Assembly: GCF_051857475.1 (NCBI RefSeq)
Contig: NZ_JBPZGZ010000002.1
Location: 310,001 to 374,000, forward strand
DNA from: Pelomonas sp051857475
GTDB lineage: Bacteria > Pseudomonadota > Gammaproteobacteria > Burkholderiales > Burkholderiaceae_C
Direction of reading: 5' to 3'
Length of the DNA stretch: 64,000 nucleotides
The translations under genes were made by a program, and so were the position numbers. Positions 24,304 to 33,856 of this stretch are shown piece by piece (the stretch's first letter is position 1; each line of letters starts with the position of its first letter). The notes below the pieces were generated by a model. It was not told the origin of the DNA, did not search any database, and saw nothing but the letters and a program-made list of their open reading frames with translations.

Positions 24304-26460
24304 ATGACCGCCGCCGTTCTCGCGCTGCGCTTCGACCCGGCGGTCGTGGTGCTGTCCTATCTGACTGCTGCCTTTGCTTCCTACGTCGCGCTGGACCTCG
24401 CCCAGCGCGTGCGGACGCCCGACGCCCTGGTCGCCCGCATCTGGTGGATCGCCGGCTCGCTATCCATGGGCACCGGCATCTGGGCCATGCATTTCGTCGG
24501 CATGCTGGCGCTGAAGCTGCCCTTCATGGTCGGCTACGACACCGCCGTCACCCTGCTGAGCTGGCTGGCCGCCGTGGGCGTGTCGGCCATTGCGCTGCGT
24601 GTCGCCTCACTGGAGAAGCTGACTCTGACGCGCCTGGCGGTCGGCGCCATCAGCATGGGCGCGGGCATCTGCGCCATGCACTACACCGGCATGGCGGCCC
24701 TGGTGCTGGCCCCCGGCATCCAGTGGAACTGGACCCTGGTCGGCGCCTCGGCCGCCGTCGCCACCGGCGCGGCTGCCGCGGCCCTCGTCATCTTCTTCGG
24801 CCTGCGCCAGCTGCCGCAGGCCTGGGCCCGATGGGGCCAGCTCGTCGCCGCCCTCGTCATGGGCGCGGCCGTGGCCGGCATGCACTACACCGGCATGGCC
24901 GCGGCCGGCATTGCCGACGGTTCGGTCTGCCTCAGCGCCCAGGGCCTGCGGGGCGACAACCTCGGCTACCTCGTCGCTGGCGCCACCTTCGCGCTGCTGC
25001 TGCTAACCCTGATCACCTCGGCCCTGGACGCCCGTGGCCAGCGCCACACCAACCGGTTGCAGCAATCCCTGCAGGCCGCCACGACGGAGCTGCAGCTGTT
25101 GGCGCTGCGCGACCCGCTGACCGGGCTGGCCAACCGCCAGCTGCTGGACGACCGCCTGCAGCATGCCGCCGCCCGCGGCCAGCGCGAAGGCGTGCGCCTG
25201 GCCCTGCTGGCGGTCAACCTGGACGGCTTCAAGCCCATCAACGACAGCTTCGGCATGGCGGCCGGCGACCAGGTGCTGCGCGAGACCGCACGGCGGCTGC
25301 AGGGCCTGGCCCGCGGCCACGACACCCTGGCCCGGCTGGCGGCCGATGAGTTCGTGCTGATGGTCGATGGCGACATCGGCGAAACCACGCTGGCCCAGAT
25401 CGCCCAGCGCCTGCTGGACGCGCTGGCCGAGCCCATGACGGAGGTGCCCGGCGCGGGCAGCCAGCCGCTGCGGCTGTCGGCCTCCGTCGGCATCGCCCTC
25501 TACGACGGCGACGGGCCGGGCGAGGCCCTGGTTGCGCAGGCGGATTCGGCCGCGCAATCGGTCAAGCGCGCCGGCGGAAATGGCTTTGCCTTCTTCGAGG
25601 CCCATATGCAGGCCGGCGTGCGCGAGCAGGTCGAACTGGCGCGCGACCTGCGCGCCACGCTGGCCGGCGAGCCCGGCAGTGGCCGCCTGGCCTTGCACTA
25701 CCAGCCCAAGATCGCCTCGCTCGAGGGCGAAGTCAACGGCGTCGAAGCGCTGCTGCGCTGGCAGCATCCGCAGCGCGGCACCGTCAGCCCCGGCGTCTTC
25801 ATCCCGGTGGCCGAACGCTTCGGCCTCATCGTGCCGCTGGGCGACTGGGTCATCAAGGAATCCTGCCGCCAGATCGCGGTCTGGCGCGACGCCGGCCTGC
25901 AGATGCGCGTGGCCATCAACCTGTCGGTGCAGCAGCTGCGCCAGGCCGACGCCCTGGTGCGACGCTTCGAGGAGGCCCTGGTCCAGCATGAGGTCGATGC
26001 CCGCCACCTGACCTGCGAGATCACCGAGTCCGTCGCCATGGACGATGCGGCCGCCACCGAGCGCGCGCTGCAGCGCCTGGCGGGGCTCGGCCTGTCCCTC
26101 TCCATCGACGACTTCGGCACCGGCTATTCCAGCCTGGCCTATCTGCGCCGCCTGCCGGTGTCGCAGCTCAAGATCGACCGCAGCTTCATCCAGGACCTGG
26201 AGAGCAGCGCCGACGCCCGCGCCATCGTCAAGGCCGTCATCGAACTGGCCCATGCGCTGGGCCTGCAGGTGGTGGCGGAAGGGGTCGAGACCGAAGGCCA
26301 GGCCGAGGTGCTGCGCGGCAAGCGCTGCGACAAGCTGCAGGGCTTCCTGTTTGCCCGCCCCATGCCCGCCGAGGAGCTGACGCACTGGGCGACCGGCGGG
26401 CAGGAAGACCGGCTGCGCTTCAGCCCGTCGGTCTACGCGGCGCTGGACACCGCCATCTAG
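24304..26460 (+). CDS. MHYT sensor with degenerate GGDEF and intact EAL domain
   Basis: A 718-residue membrane signalling protein. Seven N-terminal spans contain three MHYT-type motifs (AMHFVGM, AMHYTGMA, GMHYTGMA, about 60-200), which bind metal in the MHYT sensor family. The GGDEF domain (about 275-430) starts with DPLTGLANRQLL, but its active site reads AADEF instead of GGDEF, so cyclase activity is unlikely. The EAL domain (about 455-700) keeps EALLRW, CEITESVAM, DDFGTGYSSLAYL, KIDRSF and VAEGVET and should hydrolyse c-di-GMP. The start at ATG 24304 gives the short N-terminus typical for MHYT. The final 4 bp overlap gshA convergently. Confidence 0.92.
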   Translation: MTAAVLALRFDPAVVVLSYLTAAFASYVALDLAQRVRTPDALVARIWWIAGSLSMGTGIWAMHFVGMLALKLPFMVGYDTAVTLLSWLAAVGVSAIALRVASLEKLTLTRLAVGAISMGAGICAMHYTGMAALVLAPGIQWNWTLVGASAAVATGAAAAALVIFFGLRQLPQAWARWGQLVAALVMGAAVAGMHYTGMAAAGIADGSVCLSAQGLRGDNLGYLVAGATFALLLLTLITSALDARGQRHTNRLQQSLQAATTELQLLALRDPLTGLANRQLLDDRLQHAAARGQREGVRLALLAVNLDGFKPINDSFGMAAGDQVLRETARRLQGLARGHDTLARLAADEFVLMVDGDIGETTLAQIAQRLLDALAEPMTEVPGAGSQPLRLSASVGIALYDGDGPGEALVAQADSAAQSVKRAGGNGFAFFEAHMQAGVREQVELARDLRATLAGEPGSGRLALHYQPKIASLEGEVNGVEALLRWQHPQRGTVSPGVFIPVAERFGLIVPLGDWVIKESCRQIAVWRDAGLQMRVAINLSVQQLRQADALVRRFEEALVQHEVDARHLTCEITESVAMDDAAATERALQRLAGLGLSLSIDDFGTGYSSLAYLRRLPVSQLKIDRSFIQDLESSADARAIVKAVIELAHALGLQVVAEGVETEGQAEVLRGKRCDKLQGFLFARPMPAEELTHWATGGQEDRLRFSPSVYAALDTAI

Positions 26461-27950
26461 ACGGCCATCCGTTCGGGCGCCACGTAGAAGCGCCGGAACT
26501 CCTCGAAATCCAGCGTGTCGGCTGCCTCGATGCGGGCCTGTTCGGCCAGCGATTCGGCGGCCTGCTTCTCGAAGCGGCGCTGCAGCTCGTCCGGGAAGGG
26601 CATGCCCAGCAGGGCCGCACGCGTGGCATCGCTCTGGCGGCGGATGAAGCCGACATAGCTGTCATCGAAGTCCTGGGCCATCACGGTCAGCACGCGGGCC
26701 GAGGGACACAGTTCGGGCTTTTGCAGGCGCTCGGCGACGCGGCGCAGCGCACTGCGGTAGGCGTTGCCGCCGTGGGCTGCGTCCAGCGCCTCGGCCTGCA
26801 CTTCGCAGGCGGCCAGGATCTCGCCGGCCCAGTCGGCGAGGCTGCGCTCGCCACCGCGCCAGTGCTCCAGCACCAGGCCGGGCTCGCGGCCCCGGGCGGC
26901 GACGCGGTGCTGGTTGCGGCTGTTGGCGGCGATCTCTTCCGGCGTGTCGTCGGGGCTGTCGCTGTTCAGGCAGTGCAGCAGGAAGGCGTCCAGCACACGG
27001 ATGGTGTCGGCGCCGATGCCGACGGGCTCGAAGGGGTCGAGGTCCATCAAGCGCACCTCGATGTACTCGACGCCGCGCTCGCGCAGCGCATGCAGGGGCC
27101 GTTCGCCGGAGCGGATCACGCGCTTGGCGCGGATGGTGCTGTAGAACTCGTTCTCGATCTGCAGCAGGCTGGTGGAGAGCTGGTTGTAGTCGCCGCCGGG
27201 CGTCTGCACGCCGATGGCCTCGTAGGCCGGATAGGGCGTCGACAAGGCCCCCTGCAGCGAGGCGGCGTAGCTCTCCAGGCAGTTGTAGGTGACGGCGATG
27301 CTGGACTGGGCGTCGCTCTGATAGCCCAGGCGCCCCATGCGCAGCGAGGTGGCATGCGGCAGGTAGAGGGTGTGGCCGGACAGGCGCTGCAGGCCGTGCT
27401 CGCGGTCGTGCACGAAGCTGTCGCAAAGCGCCGGGCTGGCGCCGAAGAGATACAGCAGCAGCCAGCCCTCGCGGCGGAAGTTGCGGATGGCGCCGAAATA
27501 GCCTTCGGTCGACACGCCCGGCAGCGACCAGTTGTAGTGGATGCCCGAGATGGTCTGCATGCGCCGGCCATAGCGCTGGCCCAGGCCCATGCGGTAGATG
27601 CTCTTGGCGCGGCCGACATTGCTGCTGCCGTAGCGGCCGATGGGGATGGTTTCGTCGGCGGGCAGGCCGCAGGGCATGGAACCCACCCACAGACGCTCGT
27701 CAGCCAGGGCGCGGTACACGGCCTGGTGGATCTCGGTCAGCTCCTGCAGGCAGTCGTCGACGCCGGCATGCACGCCGGTGATGAGTTCCAGCTGCGACTC
27801 GCTGTAGTCCGTCGTGATGTGGGGGTGGGTCAGGGCCGAGCCCAGGGCGATCGGATGCGGGGTGAGCGCCAGCCCGCCGCCAGCCAGGGCGCGCAGGCTT
27901 TCTTTTTCGATGCCACGGCGGATGCCGAGCAAGGTCTCTTTGTTGTTCAT
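26457..27950 (-). CDS. gshA: Glutamate-cysteine ligase
   Basis: A 497-residue enzyme of the E. coli GshA type. It joins L-glutamate and L-cysteine to gamma-glutamylcysteine with ATP, the first step of glutathione synthesis. The N-terminus (LLGIRRGIEKESLRALAGG) carries the conserved GxEKExLR signature; TTDYSESQLELIT (about 46-58) and SGIHYNWSLP (about 135-144) are further family blocks. The length is near the 518 residues of E. coli. It lies 46 bp downstream of the SulP transporter on the same strand. Coupling of sulfate-type import and glutathione synthesis would be sensible, but the anion transported is not known. Confidence 0.95.
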   Translation of the reverse strand: MNNKETLLGIRRGIEKESLRALAGGGLALTPHPIALGSALTHPHITTDYSESQLELITGVHAGVDDCLQELTEIHQAVYRALADERLWVGSMPCGLPADETIPIGRYGSSNVGRAKSIYRMGLGQRYGRRMQTISGIHYNWSLPGVSTEGYFGAIRNFRREGWLLLYLFGASPALCDSFVHDREHGLQRLSGHTLYLPHATSLRMGRLGYQSDAQSSIAVTYNCLESYAASLQGALSTPYPAYEAIGVQTPGGDYNQLSTSLLQIENEFYSTIRAKRVIRSGERPLHALRERGVEYIEVRLMDLDPFEPVGIGADTIRVLDAFLLHCLNSDSPDDTPEEIAANSRNQHRVAARGREPGLVLEHWRGGERSLADWAGEILAACEVQAEALDAAHGGNAYRSALRRVAERLQKPELCPSARVLTVMAQDFDDSYVGFIRRQSDATRAALLGMPFPDELQRRFEKQAAESLAEQARIEAADTLDFEEFRRFYVAPERMAV

Positions 27951-27996
27951 GGCGTCCGCGGACCGCTGATTGGGCCAGAACGGTAGCAGAAGCGGG

Positions 27997-29664
27997 CTAC
28001 AGCTGCCCAGGCGCGTCCATGTCAGCCAGACTCGGCCTCAGGGCATGTTCGCCGGCCTGGATGCCGTCGTGATGGCTGAGGTAGAGAGAGACGTCGTAGC
28101 GTTCCAGCCAGCCCACCGCCTTGAGCCTGTCCAGCACCGGGCCCTTGACCTCGGAGAACTCCAGCCTCAGGCCCTCGGCCTGCAGCGCGGCGTGCAGATC
28201 CTGCAGAGCCACCAGGCCAGACACGTCGATGTGGTTGACCGGCGCCATCAGCATCAGCACGCGGGCCGGCGCCCCCACCTTCTCGCGATGCTCGCGCACA
28301 TGGGCCAGCACGGCATCGGCCAGGCCGCGGGCATTGGTGAACACCAGGCTCTCATCGACACGCAGGCCGAGCACCTCGGGCTGGCACTCCACCGCGTAGC
28401 GCTCGACATTGCGGTAGTGCTGGGTGCCGGGCACACGGCCGATGCGAGCGACATGGGGTCGGGCGGTGCGCTGGATCAGCAACGCAATCGAGCCGACGAC
28501 GCCGATGGCCAGGGCCGCCGCGATGCTCCAGCACAGCACCGCCACAGTGACCGCCACCATCAGCAGGCCTTCGGCGCGCGCATAACGCCAGGCCTCGCGA
28601 TAGGGCTGCAGCGAGAAGCCCCCCAGCACGGCGACGACGATGGTCGCGGCCAGCACCGGCTTGGGCAGATGGGCCAGCGGGCCGGCCAGGGCCAGCATGG
28701 CGAGGAACATGAAGCCGGCCACGAAGACCAGGCTCCAGCGGCTGGCCGAACCGGCCTCGTGCAGCAGGATGCTGCGCGAGAAGCTGCCCGCCACCGGCAT
28801 GCCGCCGCTGACCGAAGCGACCAGATTGGCCGCCGCCAGGCCGCGCAGCTCGGCGGCCGGCAGCAGCTTCTCGCCGCGCCGCTGCGCCAGCGATTCCGAC
28901 ACCGCCAGGCTGGACACGAAGCCCATCAGGCCCACCAGTGCCGCCGACGGCAGCAGCTGCAGCCACAGCGCGGCCTCCAGCCGCGGCAGACCCAGCGGCA
29001 AGGCCAGGGACGGCAAGGCACCGACCTGGGCCACACCCGTGGCCGCCGGCGTGAGGGCCGACAACACCATGGCCGCCAGCAGCAGCAGCAGCGGCGCCAG
29101 GCGCGCCAGCAGGCGCACCCCCACACGGCGCGACAGCAGCAGCAGCACGATCGCCCCGCCGCCCCAGGCCGCGCTGACCGGACCGAAGCCGCCGGTCCAG
29201 GCGGACACCAACAGGTCGGGCAGCGTGAAGCCCACTGCCGCGCTGCCCAGCAGCACCGGCAACTGGCCGGCCGCGATCATCAGCGTCGCCCCGGTCTCGA
29301 AACCGCGCAGCGCCGGCACCGACAGCAGGCTGGACAGCGCATCCAGCCTCAACAGCGCCGCCACTCCCAGCACCAGGCCGACCTCGGCGGCCAGCACCAG
29401 GGCGCCCTCGGTGACGCTGACGCCCGCCGGCAGCCCGCCCAGGGCCTGGGCAATCATCAGCGCCAGCACCGCCACCGGCCCCAGGCCCAGCACCGGGCTG
29501 GAGCCCAGCGCGGCATAGGCCAGCAGCGGCAGCAGGCTGGCGTACAGGCCGACCTGGGGCGGCAGGCCCGCCAGCATCGCGTAGGCCAGGCTCTGCGGAA
29601 TCAGCAGCACGGCGACGACGGCGCCGGCGACGAGGTCGGCGCGCCAGGTGATCGACAGCGACAT
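27997..29664 (-). CDS. SulP-family anion transporter with STAS domain
   Basis: A 555-residue inner-membrane protein. About 12 hydrophobic spans are present, with the SulP block IPQSLAYAMLAGLPPQVGLYASLLPLLAYAALGSS near the N-terminus (about 22-56). The C-terminal STAS domain (about 425-545) includes APVNHIDVSGLVALQDLHAAL, the phosphate/nucleotide-binding-like loop. SulP proteins move sulfate, bicarbonate or other anions; the substrate is unknown. ATG 29664 shares its A with the stop of the upstream Bug gene (TGATG), so translation is coupled. Bug binding proteins normally work with TctAB permeases, which are absent here. Confidence 0.92.
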   Translation of the reverse strand: MSLSITWRADLVAGAVVAVLLIPQSLAYAMLAGLPPQVGLYASLLPLLAYAALGSSPVLGLGPVAVLALMIAQALGGLPAGVSVTEGALVLAAEVGLVLGVAALLRLDALSSLLSVPALRGFETGATLMIAAGQLPVLLGSAAVGFTLPDLLVSAWTGGFGPVSAAWGGGAIVLLLLSRRVGVRLLARLAPLLLLLAAMVLSALTPAATGVAQVGALPSLALPLGLPRLEAALWLQLLPSAALVGLMGFVSSLAVSESLAQRRGEKLLPAAELRGLAAANLVASVSGGMPVAGSFSRSILLHEAGSASRWSLVFVAGFMFLAMLALAGPLAHLPKPVLAATIVVAVLGGFSLQPYREAWRYARAEGLLMVAVTVAVLCWSIAAALAIGVVGSIALLIQRTARPHVARIGRVPGTQHYRNVERYAVECQPEVLGLRVDESLVFTNARGLADAVLAHVREHREKVGAPARVLMLMAPVNHIDVSGLVALQDLHAALQAEGLRLEFSEVKGPVLDRLKAVGWLERYDVSLYLSHHDGIQAGEHALRPSLADMDAPGQL

Positions 29665-30650
29665 CAATCGACCTTGGCGCCGGAGGTCTTCACGACCTTG
29701 GCCCATTTGGCCGTCTCGCTGGCAATCAGCGCGGCGAACTCGGCCGAGCTGCCGCCGCCGGCTGCTGCGCCCTGGCCGGCCAGCCGCTCGCGCAGGGCCG
29801 GCGTGTTCAGCGCCGCCGCGGCCTCGCGCTGCAGGCGAGCCACCTGGTCGGCCGGCTGGTGCGCCGGCGCCAGCAGGCCAAACCAGGAGCTGGCTTCGAA
29901 ACCCTTCAGTGCGGCACCGCCGGCCTCGGCCACCGTGGGCAGGTCGGGCACGGCCGGGCTGCGCTGGGCGCTCGTCACGGCAAGGGCCAGCAGCTTGCCG
30001 GCCTTGATCTGCGGCAGGGCCGAGGGCAGGTTGTCGAACATCAGGTCCATGCTGCCGCCGATGAGGTCCAGCAGGGCCGGGCCCGAGCCGCGGTAGGGGA
30101 AGTGCAGCATGTAGCTGCCCGTCATGCTCTTGAACAGTTCGCCGGCCAGGTGGATGGACGTGCCGTTGCCGCTGGAGGCCAGGTTGAGCTTGCCCGGGTT
30201 GGCGCGCGCGACGCGGATCAGGTCGGCCACCGTCTTGATGCCATAACGCTCGGCATTGGCCGGGTTAAGCACCAGCACATTGGGCACGGCCGCGACCAGG
30301 GTGACGGGCGCGAAGTCCTTGACCGGGTCGTAGGGCAGCTTGGGGTAGAGGGCTGCATTGATGGCGTGGGTGCCGACGGTGCCCATCAGCAGCGTGTGGC
30401 CGTCCGTGGCCTTGGCGACTTCGGCCGAGCCGATGTTGCCGCCGGCGCCGGGCTTGTTGTCGACGACGACGGCCTGGCCCAGGCGCTGCTGCAGCTCGGG
30501 CGCCATCGCGCGCGCCAGCAGGTCGGTGGTGCCGCCGGGCGTGAAGGGCACGACCAGGCGGATGGGCTTGCTCGGCCAGGCCGACTGGGCGAAAGCGGGC
30601 AGCGCGAGGCTGCCTGCCAGGACGGTGACCTGGCGGCGATTCAACTTCAT
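29664..30650 (-). CDS. Bug-family tripartite tricarboxylate transporter binding protein, copy 1
   Basis: A 328-residue periplasmic protein with a signal (MKLNRRQVTVLAGSLALPAFAQS). The Bug/TctC hallmarks are IRLVVPFTPGGTTDLLARAM (about 29-48), VDNKPGAGGNIGSAEVAKA and MGTVGTHAINAALY. Bug proteins bind carboxylates or amino-acid-like molecules and are very numerous in Burkholderiales. The preferred start is ATG 30650 (GGAGACTGCC upstream), not 30662. Its stop is joined to the SulP start (TGATG). A second Bug gene lies 168 bp upstream; TctA/TctB genes are absent, so the partner permease is unknown. SulP as functional partner would be novel. Confidence 0.93.
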   Translation of the reverse strand: MKLNRRQVTVLAGSLALPAFAQSAWPSKPIRLVVPFTPGGTTDLLARAMAPELQQRLGQAVVVDNKPGAGGNIGSAEVAKATDGHTLLMGTVGTHAINAALYPKLPYDPVKDFAPVTLVAAVPNVLVLNPANAERYGIKTVADLIRVARANPGKLNLASSGNGTSIHLAGELFKSMTGSYMLHFPYRGSGPALLDLIGGSMDLMFDNLPSALPQIKAGKLLALAVTSAQRSPAVPDLPTVAEAGGAALKGFEASSWFGLLAPAHQPADQVARLQREAAAALNTPALRERLAGQGAAAGGGSSAEFAALIASETAKWAKVVKTSGAKVD

Positions 30651-30724
30651 GGCAGTCTCCATCTCAGTTGTTCGTATTCGGGCCGAGCGCCGGGCCGCTC
30701 CCTAGCCGGCCCGCGTTGGCGATG

Positions 30725-30799
30725 TGCATGCGGCTCAATGCCGCATGCATTGCCGTCCCCGCGGGGGACCGACCAGGCTTGCCGCGTTCAGCAGGCAAG
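30725..30799. repeat. Triple hairpin cluster between Bug genes
   Basis: Three perfect palindromes follow each other: TGCATGCGGC-TCAAT-GCCGCATGCA (30725-30749, 10-bp stem), GTCCCC-GCG-GGGGAC (30755-30769) and CTTGCC-N10-GGCAAG (30778-30799). They occupy the 168-bp gap upstream of Bug copy 1. They may form REP-like elements, a terminator for the upstream operon, or a processed mRNA barrier. No T-tract is present. Confidence 0.5.
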
Positions 30800-30818
30800 A
30801 CTGGGCGAGGGGCTCACT

Positions 30819-31823
30819 CTATCTGTCTACTTTGACGCCAGACAGCTGGACGACGCGCGCCCACTTGGCCGTCTCGGCAGCAATCAGCGCGGCGAACTCC
30901 GGCCCGCCGCTGCCCTGCACCAGCATGCCACGGTTGGTCAGGCGCTCGCGCAGTGCGGGGCCGGCCAGGGCGGTGACGCTGTCGCGCTGCAGGCGGGCCA
31001 GTTGCTCGGCCGGCTGGCCACTGGGCGCGAACAGGCCGATCCAGGCGCTGGCCTCATAGCCCTTCAGCGCCGGGCCACCGGCCTCCTCCACCGTGGGCAG
31101 TTCGGGCAGGCTGGGGCTGCGCCGCGCGCTCGTCACCGCCAGCGCGAGCAGCTTGCCGGCCTTGATCTGCGGCAGCGCGGCGGGCAGGGCATCGAACATC
31201 AGGTCCATGTTGCCGGCGACGACATCCTGCTGGGCCGACGCCGCGCTGCGGTAGGGGAAATGCAGCATATAGGTGTGGGTCAGGCGCTTGAACAGCTCGC
31301 CGGACAGGTGCGTCGGGTTGCCGTTGCCGCCCGAGGCGATGTGCAGCCTGCCGGGCTGGCTGGTGGCGACATGCACCAGGTCGGCGACCGTGCGCACGCC
31401 CAGGGTTTGCGCAACACCCGGATTCATGACCAGCACCAGGGGCACGGTCGCGACCAGGCTGACCGGCGCGAAATCCTTCAGCGCGTCATAGGGCAGGCGG
31501 CGCCACAGCAGCGGGTTGATGACGTGGGTGCCGACGCTGCCCATCAGCAGCGTGTGGCCGTCGCTGGCGCCGGCGACCTCGGCCGTGCCGATATTGCCGT
31601 CGGCCCCGGGCTTGTTGTCGATGGTCACGGGCTGGCCCAGGCTCTTCTGCAGCTCGGGCGCCAGCAGGCGGGCCGCCACATCGGCGCTGCCGCCAGCGGC
31701 ATAGGGCACGACGATGCGCAGCGGTCGCGTCGGCCAGGGGCCGTTGGGCTGGCCGTAAGCCGATGGGGCCGACAAAGCCGCCAGCCACATCAGCAGGCGT
31801 CGCCTTTGCGCCTGCGCGCTCAT
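30819..31823 (-). CDS. Bug-family tripartite tricarboxylate transporter binding protein, copy 2
   Basis: A 334-residue paralogue of the protein at 29664-30650 with the same blocks: LRIVVPYAAGGSADVAARLL, IDNKPGADGNIGTAEVAGA, MGSVGTHVINPLLW and MLHFPYR. The signal is MSAQAQRRRLLMWLAALSAPSAYG, cleaved near residue 24. Start ATG 31823 overlaps the stop of the upstream diguanylate cyclase (ATGA, 31820-31823). A binding protein coupled to a cyclase is odd: Bug proteins sometimes present ligands to sensors, and here the neighbour is a TPR-GGDEF protein. No TctAB genes are in the window. Confidence 0.92.
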   Translation of the reverse strand: MSAQAQRRRLLMWLAALSAPSAYGQPNGPWPTRPLRIVVPYAAGGSADVAARLLAPELQKSLGQPVTIDNKPGADGNIGTAEVAGASDGHTLLMGSVGTHVINPLLWRRLPYDALKDFAPVSLVATVPLVLVMNPGVAQTLGVRTVADLVHVATSQPGRLHIASGGNGNPTHLSGELFKRLTHTYMLHFPYRSAASAQQDVVAGNMDLMFDALPAALPQIKAGKLLALAVTSARRSPSLPELPTVEEAGGPALKGYEASAWIGLFAPSGQPAEQLARLQRDSVTALAGPALRERLTNRGMLVQGSGGPEFAALIAAETAKWARVVQLSGVKVDR

Positions 31824-33856
31824 GACTGCACAGGCCCCGGAAGTTGTCTGAGCTGGACCTGGCCGTTCATGCAGGCGGCGTCGAAGTCCTGCAGCATGGC
31901 GGCCAGGGCCGGGGTGTCCGGCGCGTCGACGGCGCTGATGCCCACGCCGCGGTTGCGTCCCTCGGCCTTGGCCTTGTAGAGCACCATGTCGGCCCAGTTG
32001 ACGGCCTGCTCCCAATGCAGGCGCAGGCCGGCGCCCGCCGTCCCGCCGAGCGGGAAGCTGGCAAAGCCGATGGAGGCGGTGATGCGCAGCGGCCCCTCGC
32101 CGGTCTCGACGGGCTGGCCGCCGATGCCGCGCAGGATGCGCTCGGCCATCAGCGCGAGGTCGTCACCGGGCAGCGCGGGCGCGAAGACCAGGAACTCCTC
32201 ACCGCCCCAGCGCACGACCAGGTCGGTGTCGCGCACGGCCGCCTTGATGCGGCGCGCCACCTCGACGATGACGGTATCGCCTGCTGCGTGGCCATGCCAG
32301 TCGTTGACGTTCTTGAAGTGATCGATGTCGATCATCATCAGCGCGCCGACAAAACCCTCGCCCCTGGACTCGCGGGCCCCCTCGTCCATGACGGCCAGGA
32401 AGTGGCGGCGGTTGGACAGGTCGGTCAACGGGTCGCGCTCGCTCTGGGCCTGCAACAGGCTCTGGTTGGCCGTCAGGCGGGCCTGGGCGCGGCGCATGCG
32501 CACCAGCGTCACGCCGACGAGGGCGACGGACAGCAGCAGCAGCGCGCCGATGGCGAAGCCGACCTGCTGGGCCAGCAGCTGGTTGGAGATCTGCTGGTCC
32601 TTGAGCTGACCGTCGCGGGCCAGCAGGTCCAGGTCGCGCTGCTTGGCGGCGCTGTCGTATTTGCGGCCCAGCTCTTCCAGCGCCGCGGCCCGGTTGCGTT
32701 CGTTGGCGCGGGTGTTGAGCTCGCGCTCGGCATGCAGGGCCGCCAGGGCTTCCTTGTACTGGCCGGCCTCGGCCCAGGTGTCGCCCAGTTCGCGCAGCTC
32801 GCGGGCACGCGGCACGAGGTCGGCCGGGTCGGTGCCGAACTCGCCGACCTTGGCGAGTTCCGCGCGGGCCTGGTCGAACTGGCGCAGTTTGATATGCGCG
32901 ATGGCCAGGTTGTGGTGCAGGCTGCGCTCGTAGAAGCGGTCGCCGAAGCGCTGCAGCACCGGCATGGCGCGCAGGCCGGCCACGATGGCCTCCTTGGGCA
33001 GGCCCAGGTGCATGTAGGAGTCGACGAGATTGGAGCGCAGCTGCGCGGCCAGATGCGGCGCGTCGGCCTGCTCGGCCAGCAGCAGCGCGGCCTCGACGGC
33101 GCTGCGGGAGGCCGGGATGTCGCGGGCACGGCGCTCGACCGCGCCTTCGTAATTGCGCACGCGCGCGCCGGCCACCATGTCGCCCGTGGCCTCGGTGGCG
33201 GCGGTGCGCAGCTCGGCACGGGCCGCGTCCAGCTTGTCCTGGGCCTGCAGGGCCACCGCCAGCATGCCGTGGCTGAGCGCCGCCAGATGCTTGTCGTCGC
33301 CCGCCCGGGCCAGCTCCAGGGAGCGCCGCACGCTGGCCTCGGAGACCGCGAAGGCGCCCTGGGCGTATTGCTCGCGCTGCAGCAGGCGCAGGGCTTCCCA
33401 GGCGCTGCGGAAGTCGCAGCCCAGTTCGCGCACGGCGCGCACCTCGTCGCCGAGGGGGCAGTGCTTGTCCAGGCCGGCCAGGGCGCGCGTGGCCAGCGTC
33501 GTGGCGGACTTGCCGGCGCGCTCCTGGGCCAGGGCGCGCAGCAGCCAGCTGCGGTCGACGCCGTCCTCGCGGGCCATCAGCTGCACGGCGACGGCATCGG
33601 CCGCCTCCGTCTTGCCGGCGGCGAGCAGCACGCGGCCGCGCGCCATCAGCCAGGCAGCCTCGCGCGGCTGGCCGGGCTCGGCATGGGTGGGCCAGCGCTG
33701 CTGCAGCTCGGCCAGCATGGCCTCGGGTGCATCGAAGGCCCGACGGGTGATGTTGGCCAGCAGCGTGTCCTCGGCCACCGGGTCGGGCGCCGTGACCGGC
33801 GCGGCGCTGGCGGCCGCACCCGCCAGCGCGAGCCACAGGGCAGCAGTCCTGATCAT
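31820..33856 (-). CDS. TPR-diguanylate cyclase (GGDEF), copy 1
   Basis: A 678-residue protein: Sec signal (MIRTAALWLALAGAAASAAP), a periplasmic TPR-rich domain (about 30-440), one membrane span (QQVGFAIGALLLLSVALVGVTLV, about 440-465) and a cytoplasmic GGDEF domain (about 500-660). The active site is VVRWGGEEFLVFAP, intact; DIDHFKNVNDWHGHAAGD and SDLSNRRHFL-type blocks (DPLTDLSNRRHF) are present. It makes c-di-GMP from two GTP in response to a periplasmic cue sensed by TPR. It overlaps both the paralogous cyclase upstream (ATGA, 33853-33856) and the Bug gene downstream, so the ligand could be delivered by the Bug protein; that is inference. Confidence 0.9.
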   Translation of the reverse strand: MIRTAALWLALAGAAASAAPVTAPDPVAEDTLLANITRRAFDAPEAMLAELQQRWPTHAEPGQPREAAWLMARGRVLLAAGKTEAADAVAVQLMAREDGVDRSWLLRALAQERAGKSATTLATRALAGLDKHCPLGDEVRAVRELGCDFRSAWEALRLLQREQYAQGAFAVSEASVRRSLELARAGDDKHLAALSHGMLAVALQAQDKLDAARAELRTAATEATGDMVAGARVRNYEGAVERRARDIPASRSAVEAALLLAEQADAPHLAAQLRSNLVDSYMHLGLPKEAIVAGLRAMPVLQRFGDRFYERSLHHNLAIAHIKLRQFDQARAELAKVGEFGTDPADLVPRARELRELGDTWAEAGQYKEALAALHAERELNTRANERNRAAALEELGRKYDSAAKQRDLDLLARDGQLKDQQISNQLLAQQVGFAIGALLLLSVALVGVTLVRMRRAQARLTANQSLLQAQSERDPLTDLSNRRHFLAVMDEGARESRGEGFVGALMMIDIDHFKNVNDWHGHAAGDTVIVEVARRIKAAVRDTDLVVRWGGEEFLVFAPALPGDDLALMAERILRGIGGQPVETGEGPLRITASIGFASFPLGGTAGAGLRLHWEQAVNWADMVLYKAKAEGRNRGVGISAVDAPDTPALAAMLQDFDAACMNGQVQLRQLPGPVQS

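Noticed and set aside
24304..26460. Active diguanylate cyclase
   Set aside because: The A-site reads AADEF, lacking the Gly-Gly needed for GTP positioning; the EAL residues are intact.
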